The position numbers and the translations under genes are program-made. Shown piece after piece: positions 40,653-49,269 of a DNA stretch of 64,000 nt. Location: positions 1-64,000 of the IMG/VR virus record IMGVR_UViG_3300010370_005113; one strand, 5' to 3'. The stretch's first letter is position 1. Every line of letters starts with the position of its first letter. The notes under the pieces were generated by a model. The model ran no database searches. It saw only the letters and a program-made list of their open reading frames with translations, and was not told where the DNA came from. This DNA is from a virus.

Positions 40653-41783
40653 ATGCCGATAAGACAAAATACCTGGGACTTAAAAGGACATTATGACTTA
40701 ACCAATAGTGGGCAGAATGCTTATTTGGGTGCTCCTATTTTATTTGCTTGGGGACAAAATGGTAAGGGACAACTAGGACAAAATAATACAACATATCGTT
40801 CATCACCAGTCCAAATACCAGGAATTACCTGGGGTTCTATAAGTATTGGATATTTTAACACGTTAGCAACCAAAACCGATGGAACCTTATGGTCATGGGG
40901 ATATAATAATCTTGGAGCATTAGGACAAAATAATAGAACATATTATTCATCACCAGTACAAATACCAGGAACTACATGGAATTCTGTTAATAGTGGTTAT
41001 CATTCATTAGCAACAAAAACTGACGGAACTCTATGGGCATGGGGTAGTGGTACTTGGGGACAACTGGGACAAAATAATGGAACATCATATTCATCACCAG
41101 TACAAATTCCTGGTACTACATGGAGTTCTGTGCGTATATCTAATGAACATTCATTAGCATCAAAAACTGACGGAACTTTATGGGCATGGGGTAATAATTT
41201 ATTTGGTCAACTAGGACAAACTAATACAACAAGATATTCATCACCAGTTCAAATACCAGGAACCACATGGAGTTCCATAAGTACTGGTGCTGCTAGTACA
41301 CTTAATGCTCTTGTATTAGCAACCAAAACTGATGGAACTTTATGGTCATGGGGATCTGGTACTTCGGGACAGCTAGGACAAAACAATGTGGTATCACGAT
41401 CATCACCAGTCCAAATACCAGGAACCGCATGGAGTTCTATTAGTGCTAGTAGTTCTGGACTTCATTCATTAGCAACCAAAACTGATGGAACCTTATGGTC
41501 ATGGGGTCTTAATCAGTATGGACAACTAGGACAAAATAGTAGAGTATCACAATCATCGCCAGTACAAATTCCTGGTACTACATGGAGTTCCATCGGTGCT
41601 GGTGGTTATGATGCATTAGCAACTAAAACTAATAATACTTTATGGTCATGGGGAGAAAATATCTATGGACAATTAGGACAAAATAATACAACAAATATAT
41701 CATCACCAGTACAAATACCAGGAACTCAATGGACTTCTATGAGTATTGCGTATAGAAGTTCTTTTGTACTACAACAACAATAA
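40653..41783 (+). CDS. RCC1-propeller fibre 4 (short N-terminus), inside the modification island
   Basis: The 376-residue protein has a short N-terminus (PIRQNTWDLKGHYDLTNSGQ) and seven RCC1 blades from about residue 30. It is flanked by a glycosyltransferase and a sulfotransferase, which ties the fibre family to the modification genes physically. Blade 4 (GQTNTTRYSSPVQIPG) shares DNA with blade 4 of fibre 2, and blade 6 (GQNSRVSQSSPVQIPG) with blade 1 of fibre 3, a sign of past recombination. Late promoter motifs flank the gene on both sides, so it can be transcribed apart from the island. Confidence 0.8.
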   Translation: MPIRQNTWDLKGHYDLTNSGQNAYLGAPILFAWGQNGKGQLGQNNTTYRSSPVQIPGITWGSISIGYFNTLATKTDGTLWSWGYNNLGALGQNNRTYYSSPVQIPGTTWNSVNSGYHSLATKTDGTLWAWGSGTWGQLGQNNGTSYSSPVQIPGTTWSSVRISNEHSLASKTDGTLWAWGNNLFGQLGQTNTTRYSSPVQIPGTTWSSISTGAASTLNALVLATKTDGTLWSWGSGTSGQLGQNNVVSRSSPVQIPGTAWSSISASSSGLHSLATKTDGTLWSWGLNQYGQLGQNSRVSQSSPVQIPGTTWSSIGAGGYDALATKTNNTLWSWGENIYGQLGQNNTTNISSPVQIPGTQWTSMSIAYRSSFVLQQQ

Positions 41784-41786
41784 ATA
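41779..41786 (+). promoter_or_regulatory. T4-type late promoter AATAAATA overlapping a stop codon
   Basis: The box overlaps the stop of RCC1 fibre 4 and lies 21 bases before the sulfotransferase gene. Confidence 0.55.
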
Positions 41787-41807
41787 CACAAAACATCATT
41801 TTACATC

Positions 41808-42641
41808 ATGCAACAACTTCATTACTGCCTAGGACTGCCTAGGACTTGCTCTTCAGTGTTAATGAACATCCTGAATGAGAACCCAAGAATTTTTACAACA
41901 GGAACCTGTCCAACACCATATCTCATTAGTGCTTGTAGAGACATCTCCACACAAGTCAGTGAGTTTATTGCAATGGACAAAGATGTGCTCAATGATGCAT
42001 ATCTTGGTTTCTTAAGACAAGGACTTCGTGGATGGTTTGAGAGTATGACTGATAAACCAGTTGTATTCTCAAAGTCAAGAGTATGGGCAGAATACTTTAC
42101 TCATACTTTTGCACTCAACCCAAACTCAAAATACTTAGTCATTCTCAGAGACCTGAGAGACATCATTTGTTCTTTTGAGAGCCTACTTCACAAGTATCCT
42201 AATATCATTATTGGTGATACTGAGATGCCTTTCCAACACAATACGTTTGAAAAGCGTATGGAACTGTATTGCACTGATGGAATGGCGAACCTAGGAAGAC
42301 CTTTGCATATGCTTCCTCATGTTCTTGAAGTTGCTCAAAGACATCCAGGAAACTTTTTCTTCTTAAGAACAGAAGATTTTAATGATAATCCAAAAGGAAC
42401 TCTCAAAAAACTTTATGAGTTTCTTGGAGAAGAATACTTTGAGCACGACTTAGAGAACATTCCTGTTCCTGATTATTATGAGCACGATACTGTTTATCGT
42501 TCTATGGTGTCTCATAAGACAGGAACAAAACTTAAGAAACTGGAACCACGCTGGCCTCAATTCATGACGCCAGAACAATCGCAACTAGTCATTCAAAACA
42601 ACCTCTCATACTATCAGGCATTCTATCCAGAAATGTTATGA
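41808..42641 (+). CDS. Sulfotransferase
   Basis: The 277-residue protein has the PAPS-dependent sulfotransferase signatures. GLPRTCSSVLMNIL near residue 9 is the 5'-phosphosulfate loop. VVFSKSRVWAEY and LVILRDLRDIICSFESL near residue 112 contain the 3'-phosphate-binding R and S. It transfers sulfate to a hydroxyl of a sugar or a tyrosine; which one cannot be read from sequence. It begins the second part of the island after RCC1 fibre 4, overlaps the next gene by four bases, and is rare as a phage gene. Possible role: sulfation of fibre glycans or of the host surface. Confidence 0.85.
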   Translation: MQQLHYCLGLPRTCSSVLMNILNENPRIFTTGTCPTPYLISACRDISTQVSEFIAMDKDVLNDAYLGFLRQGLRGWFESMTDKPVVFSKSRVWAEYFTHTFALNPNSKYLVILRDLRDIICSFESLLHKYPNIIIGDTEMPFQHNTFEKRMELYCTDGMANLGRPLHMLPHVLEVAQRHPGNFFFLRTEDFNDNPKGTLKKLYEFLGEEYFEHDLENIPVPDYYEHDTVYRSMVSHKTGTKLKKLEPRWPQFMTPEQSQLVIQNNLSYYQAFYPEML

Positions 42642-43360
42642 ATTATTATAATTCTTATGAGATGGGTGTTGCTGGAACTTATATTATTTCTCTTCCAGGA
42701 AATCCAGTATCAGAACAATTAACAAATCAGTGCTTTCAATCTTGCATTCAAGTTGGACAACCAAATCCAATGATTGTTCCTGGTTTTGATGCATCAGGTT
42801 CTCAAGTCAAACTTCAGGAACATGAGTTGGGTAAACCAGTTGGAGAACTAGGATCAATCAAAGTTCCAGAAGCACTTCAAGGACAAGCATTCATCAACTT
42901 TTTAAGGTTGCATAGAGCAGATATGTTAATGACCCAGATTGCTTGTTTCTTGTCTCACTATTCTTTGTGGTGTTTATGTCTTGCACAAGACCGACCTATT
43001 GTAATTCTGGAACATGATGCTATAATGGTAAAACCATATCAGGTTCATAAGTATTATAATAATATCGTGTACTTAGGTTCTAAGGAGCAATACAAACACG
43101 GTAAGGAGGTTTATTCTATTCCTCCTCATGCAAGTGACCATAAAGGTCTAGACCGGTTCATCTGCCGTGCTCATGCATATGCAATAGACCCCGCGATTGC
43201 AAAGAACATGGTGTCTTATGTAATTCAACAGGGTATGACGACTTCACTAGATGCAATACTTCGTAGTGATTTGTTTGGAATTGTACAGGATGGTGTTTAT
43301 GCTTATGACGAAAATCATGGACTTTCAACAATTGCGGAAGGCGGAAGAGCAGTAGGATGA
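42638..43360 (+). CDS. Glycosyltransferase family 25-like protein
   Basis: The 240-residue protein shows TYIISLPGNPVSEQLTNQCF at the start and the family 25 (LPS biosynthesis) core MTQIACFLSHYSLWCLCLAQ followed by PIVILEHDAI, then CRAHAYAIDPAIAKNMV near the end. The usual E-D-D is E-H-D here, which could alter metal binding. The start overlaps the sulfotransferase stop (ATGA). Such enzymes add hexoses to LPS or to hydroxylysine in collagen, which is suggestive next to hydroxylases but unproven. Confidence 0.75.
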   Translation: MNYYNSYEMGVAGTYIISLPGNPVSEQLTNQCFQSCIQVGQPNPMIVPGFDASGSQVKLQEHELGKPVGELGSIKVPEALQGQAFINFLRLHRADMLMTQIACFLSHYSLWCLCLAQDRPIVILEHDAIMVKPYQVHKYYNNIVYLGSKEQYKHGKEVYSIPPHASDHKGLDRFICRAHAYAIDPAIAKNMVSYVIQQGMTTSLDAILRSDLFGIVQDGVYAYDENHGLSTIAEGGRAVG

Positions 43361-43887
43361 ATACATTAAATGTAGAGAAAGTTCAAAAAGAACTTCCAGT
43401 TTTTACTACAATTCTTGATAATTATCAGGAGTTGAATTCTTATCTTAAAGAAGTCATTCGGGAACATCGGCGTCTTCATCCAGAAACTAATGAGAGCAAT
43501 GTAAAAGCTTGGCATTCAAGTTGGGTCACACATCAAGAAAATCCAAAGTTTCAACCGATTGTGGATTTGGTTCTAAGTGCTTGTGAGTTTATTTCTCAAG
43601 GATACTTTGAGCAAAAGATGCAGTTTAAGTGTTTTAATATGTGGGCAATGGAATATGAGCGAGGAGAGTATGCTGTAAGACACTCACACTATCCAAGTGA
43701 TTTTGCATGTGCATATTATGTGGATGTTGAACCTGGATGCGCTCCAATTGTCTTTGAGGAAACATTAGAAGTTCACCCACAAAACGGAATGCTTGTAGTG
43801 TTTCCTGCAATGTTGCATCACGAAGTTCCCCCAACAAATGCACGAAGAACTGTGATTTCCATGAACATTGATAAACATTATGTCTAA
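43357..43887 (+). CDS. 2OG-Fe(II) oxygenase-like protein (Oxy_5 type; island oxygenase 4)
   Basis: The 176-residue protein has MWAMEYERGEYAVRHSHYPS followed by DFACAYYVDVEPGCAPIVFE and a C-terminal GMLVVFPAMLHHEVPPTNAR with RTVISMNI. The H-x-H (HSH) and downstream LHHEV-R motifs give the Fe(II)/2OG pattern of the same putative oxygenase family as the 39355 protein. It overlaps the previous gene by four bases and the next by eight. Confidence 0.75.
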   Translation: MNTLNVEKVQKELPVFTTILDNYQELNSYLKEVIREHRRLHPETNESNVKAWHSSWVTHQENPKFQPIVDLVLSACEFISQGYFEQKMQFKCFNMWAMEYERGEYAVRHSHYPSDFACAYYVDVEPGCAPIVFEETLEVHPQNGMLVVFPAMLHHEVPPTNARRTVISMNIDKHYV

Positions 43888-44725
43888 TCTTCATGTCGTC
43901 TTAAGAACCTGTGATAAACAACAAGTACATCATGGTTCTTTACCAAATGGGCAGAGAATAGTTCATAAAACCGAATGCGTCATTCGTTGTTTGAATTCGG
44001 TTCTTCATAATCTCAAAAAATTAAATCAGGTCTCTCTTCATATTATTGATGATAATTCAAGAGATTATCTAAGAAACATACTTAAAGAACTTACAAGAGA
44101 ATTACCTTTTGTAAGTTTTAATTTCTTATCACCATCAAATGTCTCAAGGCAGTCAGTAAAAGTTCTCTATGATTATATTGCGACTTTACCTGATGATGAT
44201 TTGGTTTATGTATTAGAAGATGATTATCTCCATGAACCCGATGCATTTGAGAAACTTTTAAAGGCATGGGGTTATCTGAATGCAATCACAGCATCGTCTA
44301 TAGATGTTGGAATATTTCCTCAATGTTTTGTTCAGTTATTTCCCTATCCAGAAAATCCACTTGCAGATTTTTATGACCGAGGATGTTCTGTTGTTCCGAC
44401 ACCAGTTGGTTTTTATCGCACAACATGGTATACTAATGAGACATACATAATTCAATCAAAGGTTTTTAAGAAGTATAAAAACATTTTTGAGATGTTGCAG
44501 ACCACAGATACAAATGATGCATTATGGGAGGGAAATACAATATCTCAAATTTGGACAAGAGATGACTTTAAGATGTTTATGCCTTTAAGTCCTTCTGTTG
44601 TTCACATGGCTACTGCAAAAGATAAACCTTTTTATTGGTCCAATCAGAAACTTATAGACCTTTGGAATTCTAATCAGACACTTTATTCATCACCCGAAAA
44701 CTCCTGGATTAATTTAACAACATGA
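43880..44725 (+). CDS. Glycosyltransferase-like protein (GT2/GT-A type)
   Basis: Counted from the ATG at 43880 (281 residues); a TTG at 43868 is a weaker choice. It starts SNLHVVLRTCDKQQVHHGSL and has IRCLNSVLHNLKKL, a nucleotide-binding IIDDNSRD motif, and DLVYVLEDDYLHEPDAFEKL, whose D-D pair is the GT-A metal site. The protein at 52387 has the same layout (FDDNSSED and VYCVQDDFLHHE), so the two are paralogues at opposite ends of the island. Donor sugar unknown. Confidence 0.75.
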   Translation: MSNLHVVLRTCDKQQVHHGSLPNGQRIVHKTECVIRCLNSVLHNLKKLNQVSLHIIDDNSRDYLRNILKELTRELPFVSFNFLSPSNVSRQSVKVLYDYIATLPDDDLVYVLEDDYLHEPDAFEKLLKAWGYLNAITASSIDVGIFPQCFVQLFPYPENPLADFYDRGCSVVPTPVGFYRTTWYTNETYIIQSKVFKKYKNIFEMLQTTDTNDALWEGNTISQIWTRDDFKMFMPLSPSVVHMATAKDKPFYWSNQKLIDLWNSNQTLYSSPENSWINLTT

Positions 44726-45432
44726 ACAATCCTTATCACAACTTTGATGCATCCAAATATCCACTGAATGTAACTGGATTTTGGGAAAAATGGCCAGCAG
44801 ATGAAAATCCATTGGACTTTTATCCTCCTGTTTTTGAGCAACTTATTCAAGAACTACGTCCAAATGTAATTCTGGAAATTGGTTCTTATAAAGGAAAGAG
44901 TGCAATTCAGTTTGCAAATCTCTGCAACAAATATAATCTACCAACTAAAATCTTCTGTGTAGATACTTGGTTGGGTTCTGCTGAACATGCTGATAGTGAT
45001 GACCTGATGAAGGTTAATGGATGGCCAACAATGTTCTATCAGTTTCTTGCGAATGTTGTTCATACGGGTCACCAGGACCGTATTGTTCCTGTGCCGATGG
45101 ATAGTATGAGTAATTATCGTGTGATGAAGGCAAATAATGTTAAAGTCCCGATGATTTATATTGATGCTGGACATTTTTATGAGAGTGTTTATGCAGATAT
45201 TAAATTTTACTGGGATGTTCTTGAGGATGGTGGAGTAATGATTGGTGATGATTATGACCCCGATAAATGGCCTGATGTTGTAAAAGCAGTAAAAGATTTT
45301 TTTGGAGATAATTTTTCAGTCATTCAAGAAAGTAAAGGTTCTAACTGCAATTGGATTGCAACAAAGGGAATAAATCAACCTCAATCTCAACCACAAACCA
45401 CATCATCAACTGCATTCTATAAGTCCTGGTAA
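44722..45432 (+). CDS. Class I SAM-dependent methyltransferase
   Basis: The 236-residue protein has the SAM-binding motif VILEIGSYKGKSAIQFANL (about residues 49-67), FCVDTWLGSAEH, and MIYIDAGHFYESVYADI followed by GGVMIGDDYDP. This is the Methyltransf_24-like pattern, whose members often methylate sugar hydroxyls. The C-terminus is a Gln/Ser/Thr-rich tail. Start and previous stop overlap (ATGA). Likely role: O-methylation of a glycan made by the neighbouring enzymes. Confidence 0.8.
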   Translation: MNNPYHNFDASKYPLNVTGFWEKWPADENPLDFYPPVFEQLIQELRPNVILEIGSYKGKSAIQFANLCNKYNLPTKIFCVDTWLGSAEHADSDDLMKVNGWPTMFYQFLANVVHTGHQDRIVPVPMDSMSNYRVMKANNVKVPMIYIDAGHFYESVYADIKFYWDVLEDGGVMIGDDYDPDKWPDVVKAVKDFFGDNFSVIQESKGSNCNWIATKGINQPQSQPQTTSSTAFYKSW

Positions 45433-45433
45433 G

Positions 45434-46084
45434 ATGAGAAAACTACTTCATGTTGTAAACATTAATGATTTCTTTCCAGAACTCTTTGCACTTTGCTTTC
45501 CGACAATTCAAGCATATGCAAGAAGAAATGGATATGCAATCAATATGATTACAGAACGAAAGTTTCCTGATTATCCAATCAACTATGAGAAGATGCAGGT
45601 CTATGAAGATGGAAAGGGATATGACTTAAATCTTCTGGTGGATGCTGATATGCTTATTCATCCAGGCTTTCCTGATGTTGCACAGATCGTTCCACCTCAT
45701 CGTGTTGGGTTTAACGACAACTACAATATTAGCTCTAAGTTCCACACAGACCGCCTAGATTACTTTCTAAGAGACGGGAGGGACATTGGTATCGCAACCA
45801 ACTTTGTGGTGTCTTACAGGTCCACACACGATGTCTGGGAACCACTTCCATACACTGCATCAGAGATTGAAGAACTATCCATCAAAGGACTGAACCATCG
45901 TGGTTGGGGACACTACGCCGATGAGTTCTGTCTGTCTCATAATCTAGCAAAGTATGGATTGAAGTATTCTGGAATTACCTGGGAAGATTGGATGAGACCT
46001 TTTCTTATTCATACTGGAACTGGTGATAAACAAGAAGCACTTGCAATTGCACAGCAAACATTGGAACTTTGGAAAAAACTATGA
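45434..46084 (+). CDS. Glycosyltransferase-like protein (GT-A with DxD)
   Basis: The 216-residue protein has KLLHVVNINDFFPELFALCF, KMQVYEDGKGYDLNLLVDAD followed by MLIHPGFPDVAQI (a D-x-D sugar-nucleotide motif), then FLRDGRDIGIATNFVVSYRS. The second half of the gene uses more GC-rich codons than its neighbours, which hints at separate acquisition. The family is not assignable with certainty. Confidence 0.65.
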   Translation: MRKLLHVVNINDFFPELFALCFPTIQAYARRNGYAINMITERKFPDYPINYEKMQVYEDGKGYDLNLLVDADMLIHPGFPDVAQIVPPHRVGFNDNYNISSKFHTDRLDYFLRDGRDIGIATNFVVSYRSTHDVWEPLPYTASEIEELSIKGLNHRGWGHYADEFCLSHNLAKYGLKYSGITWEDWMRPFLIHTGTGDKQEALAIAQQTLELWKKL

Positions 46085-46896
46085 AAGTTATTGATGCATT
46101 TTCTTTTTTCAATGAGTTTGAAATATTAAAGTTAAGATTGAATTATCTTAAGGATGTTGTTGATTATTTTTTAATTTGTGAAGGAAAGTATACTTATTCT
46201 GGAGAGGAAAAAATTTATTATTTGGAGGCGATTAAACATGAATTACCAGAAGAAATCTTAAATAAGATTATTTCTATTCATTATGAACCTGATATTAGTC
46301 AGTATAATTTTCCGTATAAGGTAGAACAATTTAATCCAGACAACGATAATTGGAAATTTGAAAAAGACCAAAGAGATTATATTAGTCATTCTTTATCAAC
46401 ATTTGCAAAGAATGATTTGTTTATCTATAGTGATGTAGATGAAATCCCAAACAAAGAACTCATTCAACACATTAAATCTCATCAAGTACCAGAAGATTTT
46501 TGTGCTTCAGTAGACCAGGAAGTTTTCTATTATAACTTTCATACAAAAACTGATGAGAGTTGGAAAGGAACGATTATCTCCACAGTATCAAATGCTGTTC
46601 AGTATGGTTGCGATTATTTCAGAGCAAATCGGTATCAGTTTAGACCCTATCAAAAAGGAGGATGGCATTTTTCTTTCTTTGGAAATGAGAACAAAATCAA
46701 ACATAAGATAAAGTCATTCTCTCATCAAGAATACAATCAAGACAGATACACTCAAAATATCAGCAATCTTATTAATTCCAAACAAGATTTGTTTCATAGA
46801 GACATTCAGTTCAACTCTTATAATTTTAATGATTTTCCAAAAGAACTTCAGGATGTGATTATCTCAATCTTTCCTAAACATTATATTGTAAAATGA
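46081..46896 (+). CDS. Glycosyltransferase family 17-like protein
   Basis: Counted from the ATG at 46081 (271 residues). The order MKVIDAFSFFNEFEILKLRL, VVDYFLICEGKYTYSGEEK, DQRDYISHSLSTFAKNDLFI, YSDVDEIPNKELI and QKGGWHFSFFG followed by KIKSFSHQEYN is that of family 17 (beta-1,4-N-acetylglucosaminyltransferase-like). The SDVDE motif provides the metal site. A TTG at 46069 would add four residues. It overlaps its neighbours by four bases at each end. Confidence 0.85.
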   Translation: MKVIDAFSFFNEFEILKLRLNYLKDVVDYFLICEGKYTYSGEEKIYYLEAIKHELPEEILNKIISIHYEPDISQYNFPYKVEQFNPDNDNWKFEKDQRDYISHSLSTFAKNDLFIYSDVDEIPNKELIQHIKSHQVPEDFCASVDQEVFYYNFHTKTDESWKGTIISTVSNAVQYGCDYFRANRYQFRPYQKGGWHFSFFGNENKIKHKIKSFSHQEYNQDRYTQNISNLINSKQDLFHRDIQFNSYNFNDFPKELQDVIISIFPKHYIVK

Positions 46897-47510
46897 AAAC
46901 ACAGTTTCGTAAGAACTTAATTGTTGTTGATAACTTCTACTCCAATCCCGATGCAGTTCGTGAGTTTGCACTGAATGCAGAGTATGAGGAACGTGGAGGA
47001 AAGAACTGGCCAGGAAGAGATAGTTTATATGAGCACGGGAAAGAAGAACTTACAAAGATGTGTTCTCAAATTGTAGGAGAACAACTGACCACAAAACCAT
47101 GTAACAAGTGCTCTTATTTCCGTATGACCAAAGAGGGTGAATATGGAACTCAAGACATTCACTTTGACCCAAATCCAGGACTAGTTTGGGCAGGAGTGAT
47201 TTATCTTACTCCAACCACTCATCCTACAGGTGGTACAAAGTTCTGGAAACATAAACAAACTGGATGGGAATTTGCACCAACTCAGGAGGAAGCAGCACAA
47301 CATGGTGTACATTCTCATGGAGATATGGTAAAATTCTTTAATACTGATGGGAAAGATAGAAGTAAGTGGATAGAAACTGATAATATTAGTTTTAAACACA
47401 ATCGTCTCGTATTGTTCAATCCATTTATGTTTCATTCCAATGGTGATTGGTTCGGTACAACAAATCATGATGCACGTTTAGTTCAATTGCTATTTTTCCA
47501 TGGAGTATAA
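46893..47510 (+). CDS. 2OG-Fe(II) oxygenase-like protein (island oxygenase 5)
   Basis: The 205-residue protein has NLIVVDNFYSNPDAVREFAL at the start, the iron motif TQDIHFDPNPGLVWAGVIYL (H-x-D) and GGTKFWKHKQTGWEFAP. It ends with RLVLFNPFMFHSNGDWFGTT, which supplies the distal His, and DARLVQLLFF, which supplies the Arg. This resembles the DUF6445-like cyanophage oxygenase group. The next gene, a Cys-rich metal-binding protein, overlaps its end by 11 bases. Confidence 0.75.
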   Translation: MKTQFRKNLIVVDNFYSNPDAVREFALNAEYEERGGKNWPGRDSLYEHGKEELTKMCSQIVGEQLTTKPCNKCSYFRMTKEGEYGTQDIHFDPNPGLVWAGVIYLTPTTHPTGGTKFWKHKQTGWEFAPTQEEAAQHGVHSHGDMVKFFNTDGKDRSKWIETDNISFKHNRLVLFNPFMFHSNGDWFGTTNHDARLVQLLFFHGV

Positions 47511-47913
47511 AACAAGAGAGTGTGGAGAGTGCAATCTCTGCTGTAAGTGGCTCAGTCACGAAGTTTATGGGCAATGGGTTACTCCTGATAATCCATGTCG
47601 GTTTGTAAGAGATTGCTGCACAATTTATGAAGACCGACCATTGCAATGTAGAACCTATCACTGTGCATGGTTACAAGGATTACTTCCAGAGTGGATGTAT
47701 CCTCACCTAATTGGTATCATCGTAAGCGTAAAGAACTGGCCAGGTGGTCAGTATCTTGAAGTGAGTGAAGCGGGAAAACCATTAACGATTGAAGTTCTTT
47801 CTTGGATATTAAAGATGAATGTGCCTGTTAAATATCAACTACATAGAACGTGGAATTTAGTCGGTCCTGAAGAATTTAAACAATTTATTGCAAAACAAAA
47901 TGAAACTATCTGA
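47500..47913 (+). CDS. YkgJ-type Cys-rich metal-binding protein
   Basis: The 137-residue protein begins with RECGECNLCCKWL (C-x2-C-x2-CC) and continues CRFVRDCCTIYEDRPLQC and RTYHC, matching the CxxCxxCC zinc/iron-chelating YkgJ family. Nine cysteines are in the first 60 residues. Members are thought to bind Fe or an Fe-S cluster. Since it is translationally coupled to an Fe(II) oxygenase, it may deliver iron or support the oxygenases; this is inference. Confidence 0.75.
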   Translation: MEYKTRECGECNLCCKWLSHEVYGQWVTPDNPCRFVRDCCTIYEDRPLQCRTYHCAWLQGLLPEWMYPHLIGIIVSVKNWPGGQYLEVSEAGKPLTIEVLSWILKMNVPVKYQLHRTWNLVGPEEFKQFIAKQNETI

Positions 47914-48541
47914 AGTTTATTATTCTCATACTGGTCGTATCAGTGATAAATGGAAACACTACTTTGATTATTATGATCGGCACCTTGGACGATTTGTAGG
48001 AAAACAATTTACTCTTCTTGAGATTGGAGTTCAGTGTGGTGGTTCACTGCAAGTCTGGAAGAAGTATTTTGGTCCTGGGGTAAAGATTGTTGGTATTGAT
48101 ATCGACCCTCGAACCAAATTTGAAGAACCACAAATTCAAGTAGAAATTGGAAGTCAAAGTGACCATGAGTTTCTTAAGATGGTTGCTCAAAAGCACGGAC
48201 CTTTTGATGTAATTATTGATGATGGTTCTCATATTCAAACTGATATAATGGCGTCTTTTGTTAGTCTTTATTCGCAACTTAAAGACCGTGGTGTTTATGT
48301 GGTTGAAGATACTCATACATCTCTTTGGGGTAATTTTAATGGTGGTATCAAAAATCCAAACAACTTTGTAGAGATTGCAAGTCGTTTTGCGATGGATGTA
48401 AACCGTGAGTTTGCTGAAGAGCATTATCCAATCTCAATTCCAGACCTAAAAGAGATTTGTTTTTACAACTCAATGATTTTTATTGAGAAAGAAAACACAC
48501 CAAAAGCAGAACCATGCAGAGTGGGAACTCAATCACACTAA
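47900..48541 (+). CDS. Class I SAM-dependent sugar O-methyltransferase-like protein
   Basis: Counted from the ATG at 47900 (213 residues). It opens KLSEVYYSHTGRISDKWKHY and has FTLLEIGVQCGGSLQVWKKY, IVGIDIDPR, FDVIIDDGSHIQTDIMASFV and a GVYVVEDTHTSLW motif. This is the pattern of the rhamnosyl/mycinose-type 2'-O-methyltransferases, where the I-D-D-G-S-H site binds metal. Likely it methylates a sugar hydroxyl in the glycan. Confidence 0.8.
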   Translation: MKLSEVYYSHTGRISDKWKHYFDYYDRHLGRFVGKQFTLLEIGVQCGGSLQVWKKYFGPGVKIVGIDIDPRTKFEEPQIQVEIGSQSDHEFLKMVAQKHGPFDVIIDDGSHIQTDIMASFVSLYSQLKDRGVYVVEDTHTSLWGNFNGGIKNPNNFVEIASRFAMDVNREFAEEHYPISIPDLKEICFYNSMIFIEKENTPKAEPCRVGTQSH

Positions 48542-49269
48542 TGAACAATTGGTTTTTAATTACATCATCCATTAATGTTCAGCATGGAGTGTTTGATGAG
48601 CAAAAAAGATTTCAACAAACACTTGTAACAATTGCAAGTATTCGTAAGAGATGTGAGAATTCTAAAATTGTTCTCATAGAAGGTGCTCCAAATTCACTCA
48701 CACCAGAACAATTAAAAGTATTTGAGAATACTTGTGATATTGTAATGGACTTATCCAACACAGAGTTTATTCAGTTTGCTCATAGAACTCAAGATATAGA
48801 AACACTAAAGCATCCTGGCGAATTATATCTGTTGGGTTCTTTTATGAGCCAACAGAATATGATTTCAGAGAACGATAGAGTTTATAAAATCAGTGGTCGC
48901 TATTATCTCAACTCAAACTTCAATTTTCATCTGCACACTGCTGCAAAGAATAAAATCGTGATGGGGCATAAGAAGAAATCTTATGGTTATTATGATATAA
49001 AATCAGGGGAACAAATGCCTGCGATTACTGACTATAACTATAAGACAAGATTATATTCTTTCTGTGGTTCATTAGCAGATTATATGAAGAATAAGTACCA
49101 GGAGATGTTTGATTTTATTCTACCATTTTATGATACTGGTGGATTTACTGATATTGAACACATCATGTATAAGTTTTTAGACCACGATAAAGTGATTGAG
49201 ATGGAACCTCTTGGAGTGAGTGGTATTTTTGCAAATGGTAGAGATGGAGACAAAGAAGTCAATGACTAA
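48541..49269 (+). CDS. Putative glycosyltransferase-like protein
   Basis: The ATG at 48541 overlaps the previous stop (TAATG) and gives 242 residues; another ATG at 48514 would add nine. Visible segments are NNWFLITSSINVQHGVFDEQ, IRKRCENSKIVLIEGAPN, YKISGRYYLNSNFNF and MFDFILPFYDTGGFTDIEHI. The VYKISGRYYL strand recalls small GT-like proteins in cyanophage glycan clusters, but there is no clear D-x-D motif. The call is based mostly on context. Confidence 0.5.
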   Translation: MNNWFLITSSINVQHGVFDEQKRFQQTLVTIASIRKRCENSKIVLIEGAPNSLTPEQLKVFENTCDIVMDLSNTEFIQFAHRTQDIETLKHPGELYLLGSFMSQQNMISENDRVYKISGRYYLNSNFNFHLHTAAKNKIVMGHKKKSYGYYDIKSGEQMPAITDYNYKTRLYSFCGSLADYMKNKYQEMFDFILPFYDTGGFTDIEHIMYKFLDHDKVIEMEPLGVSGIFANGRDGDKEVND

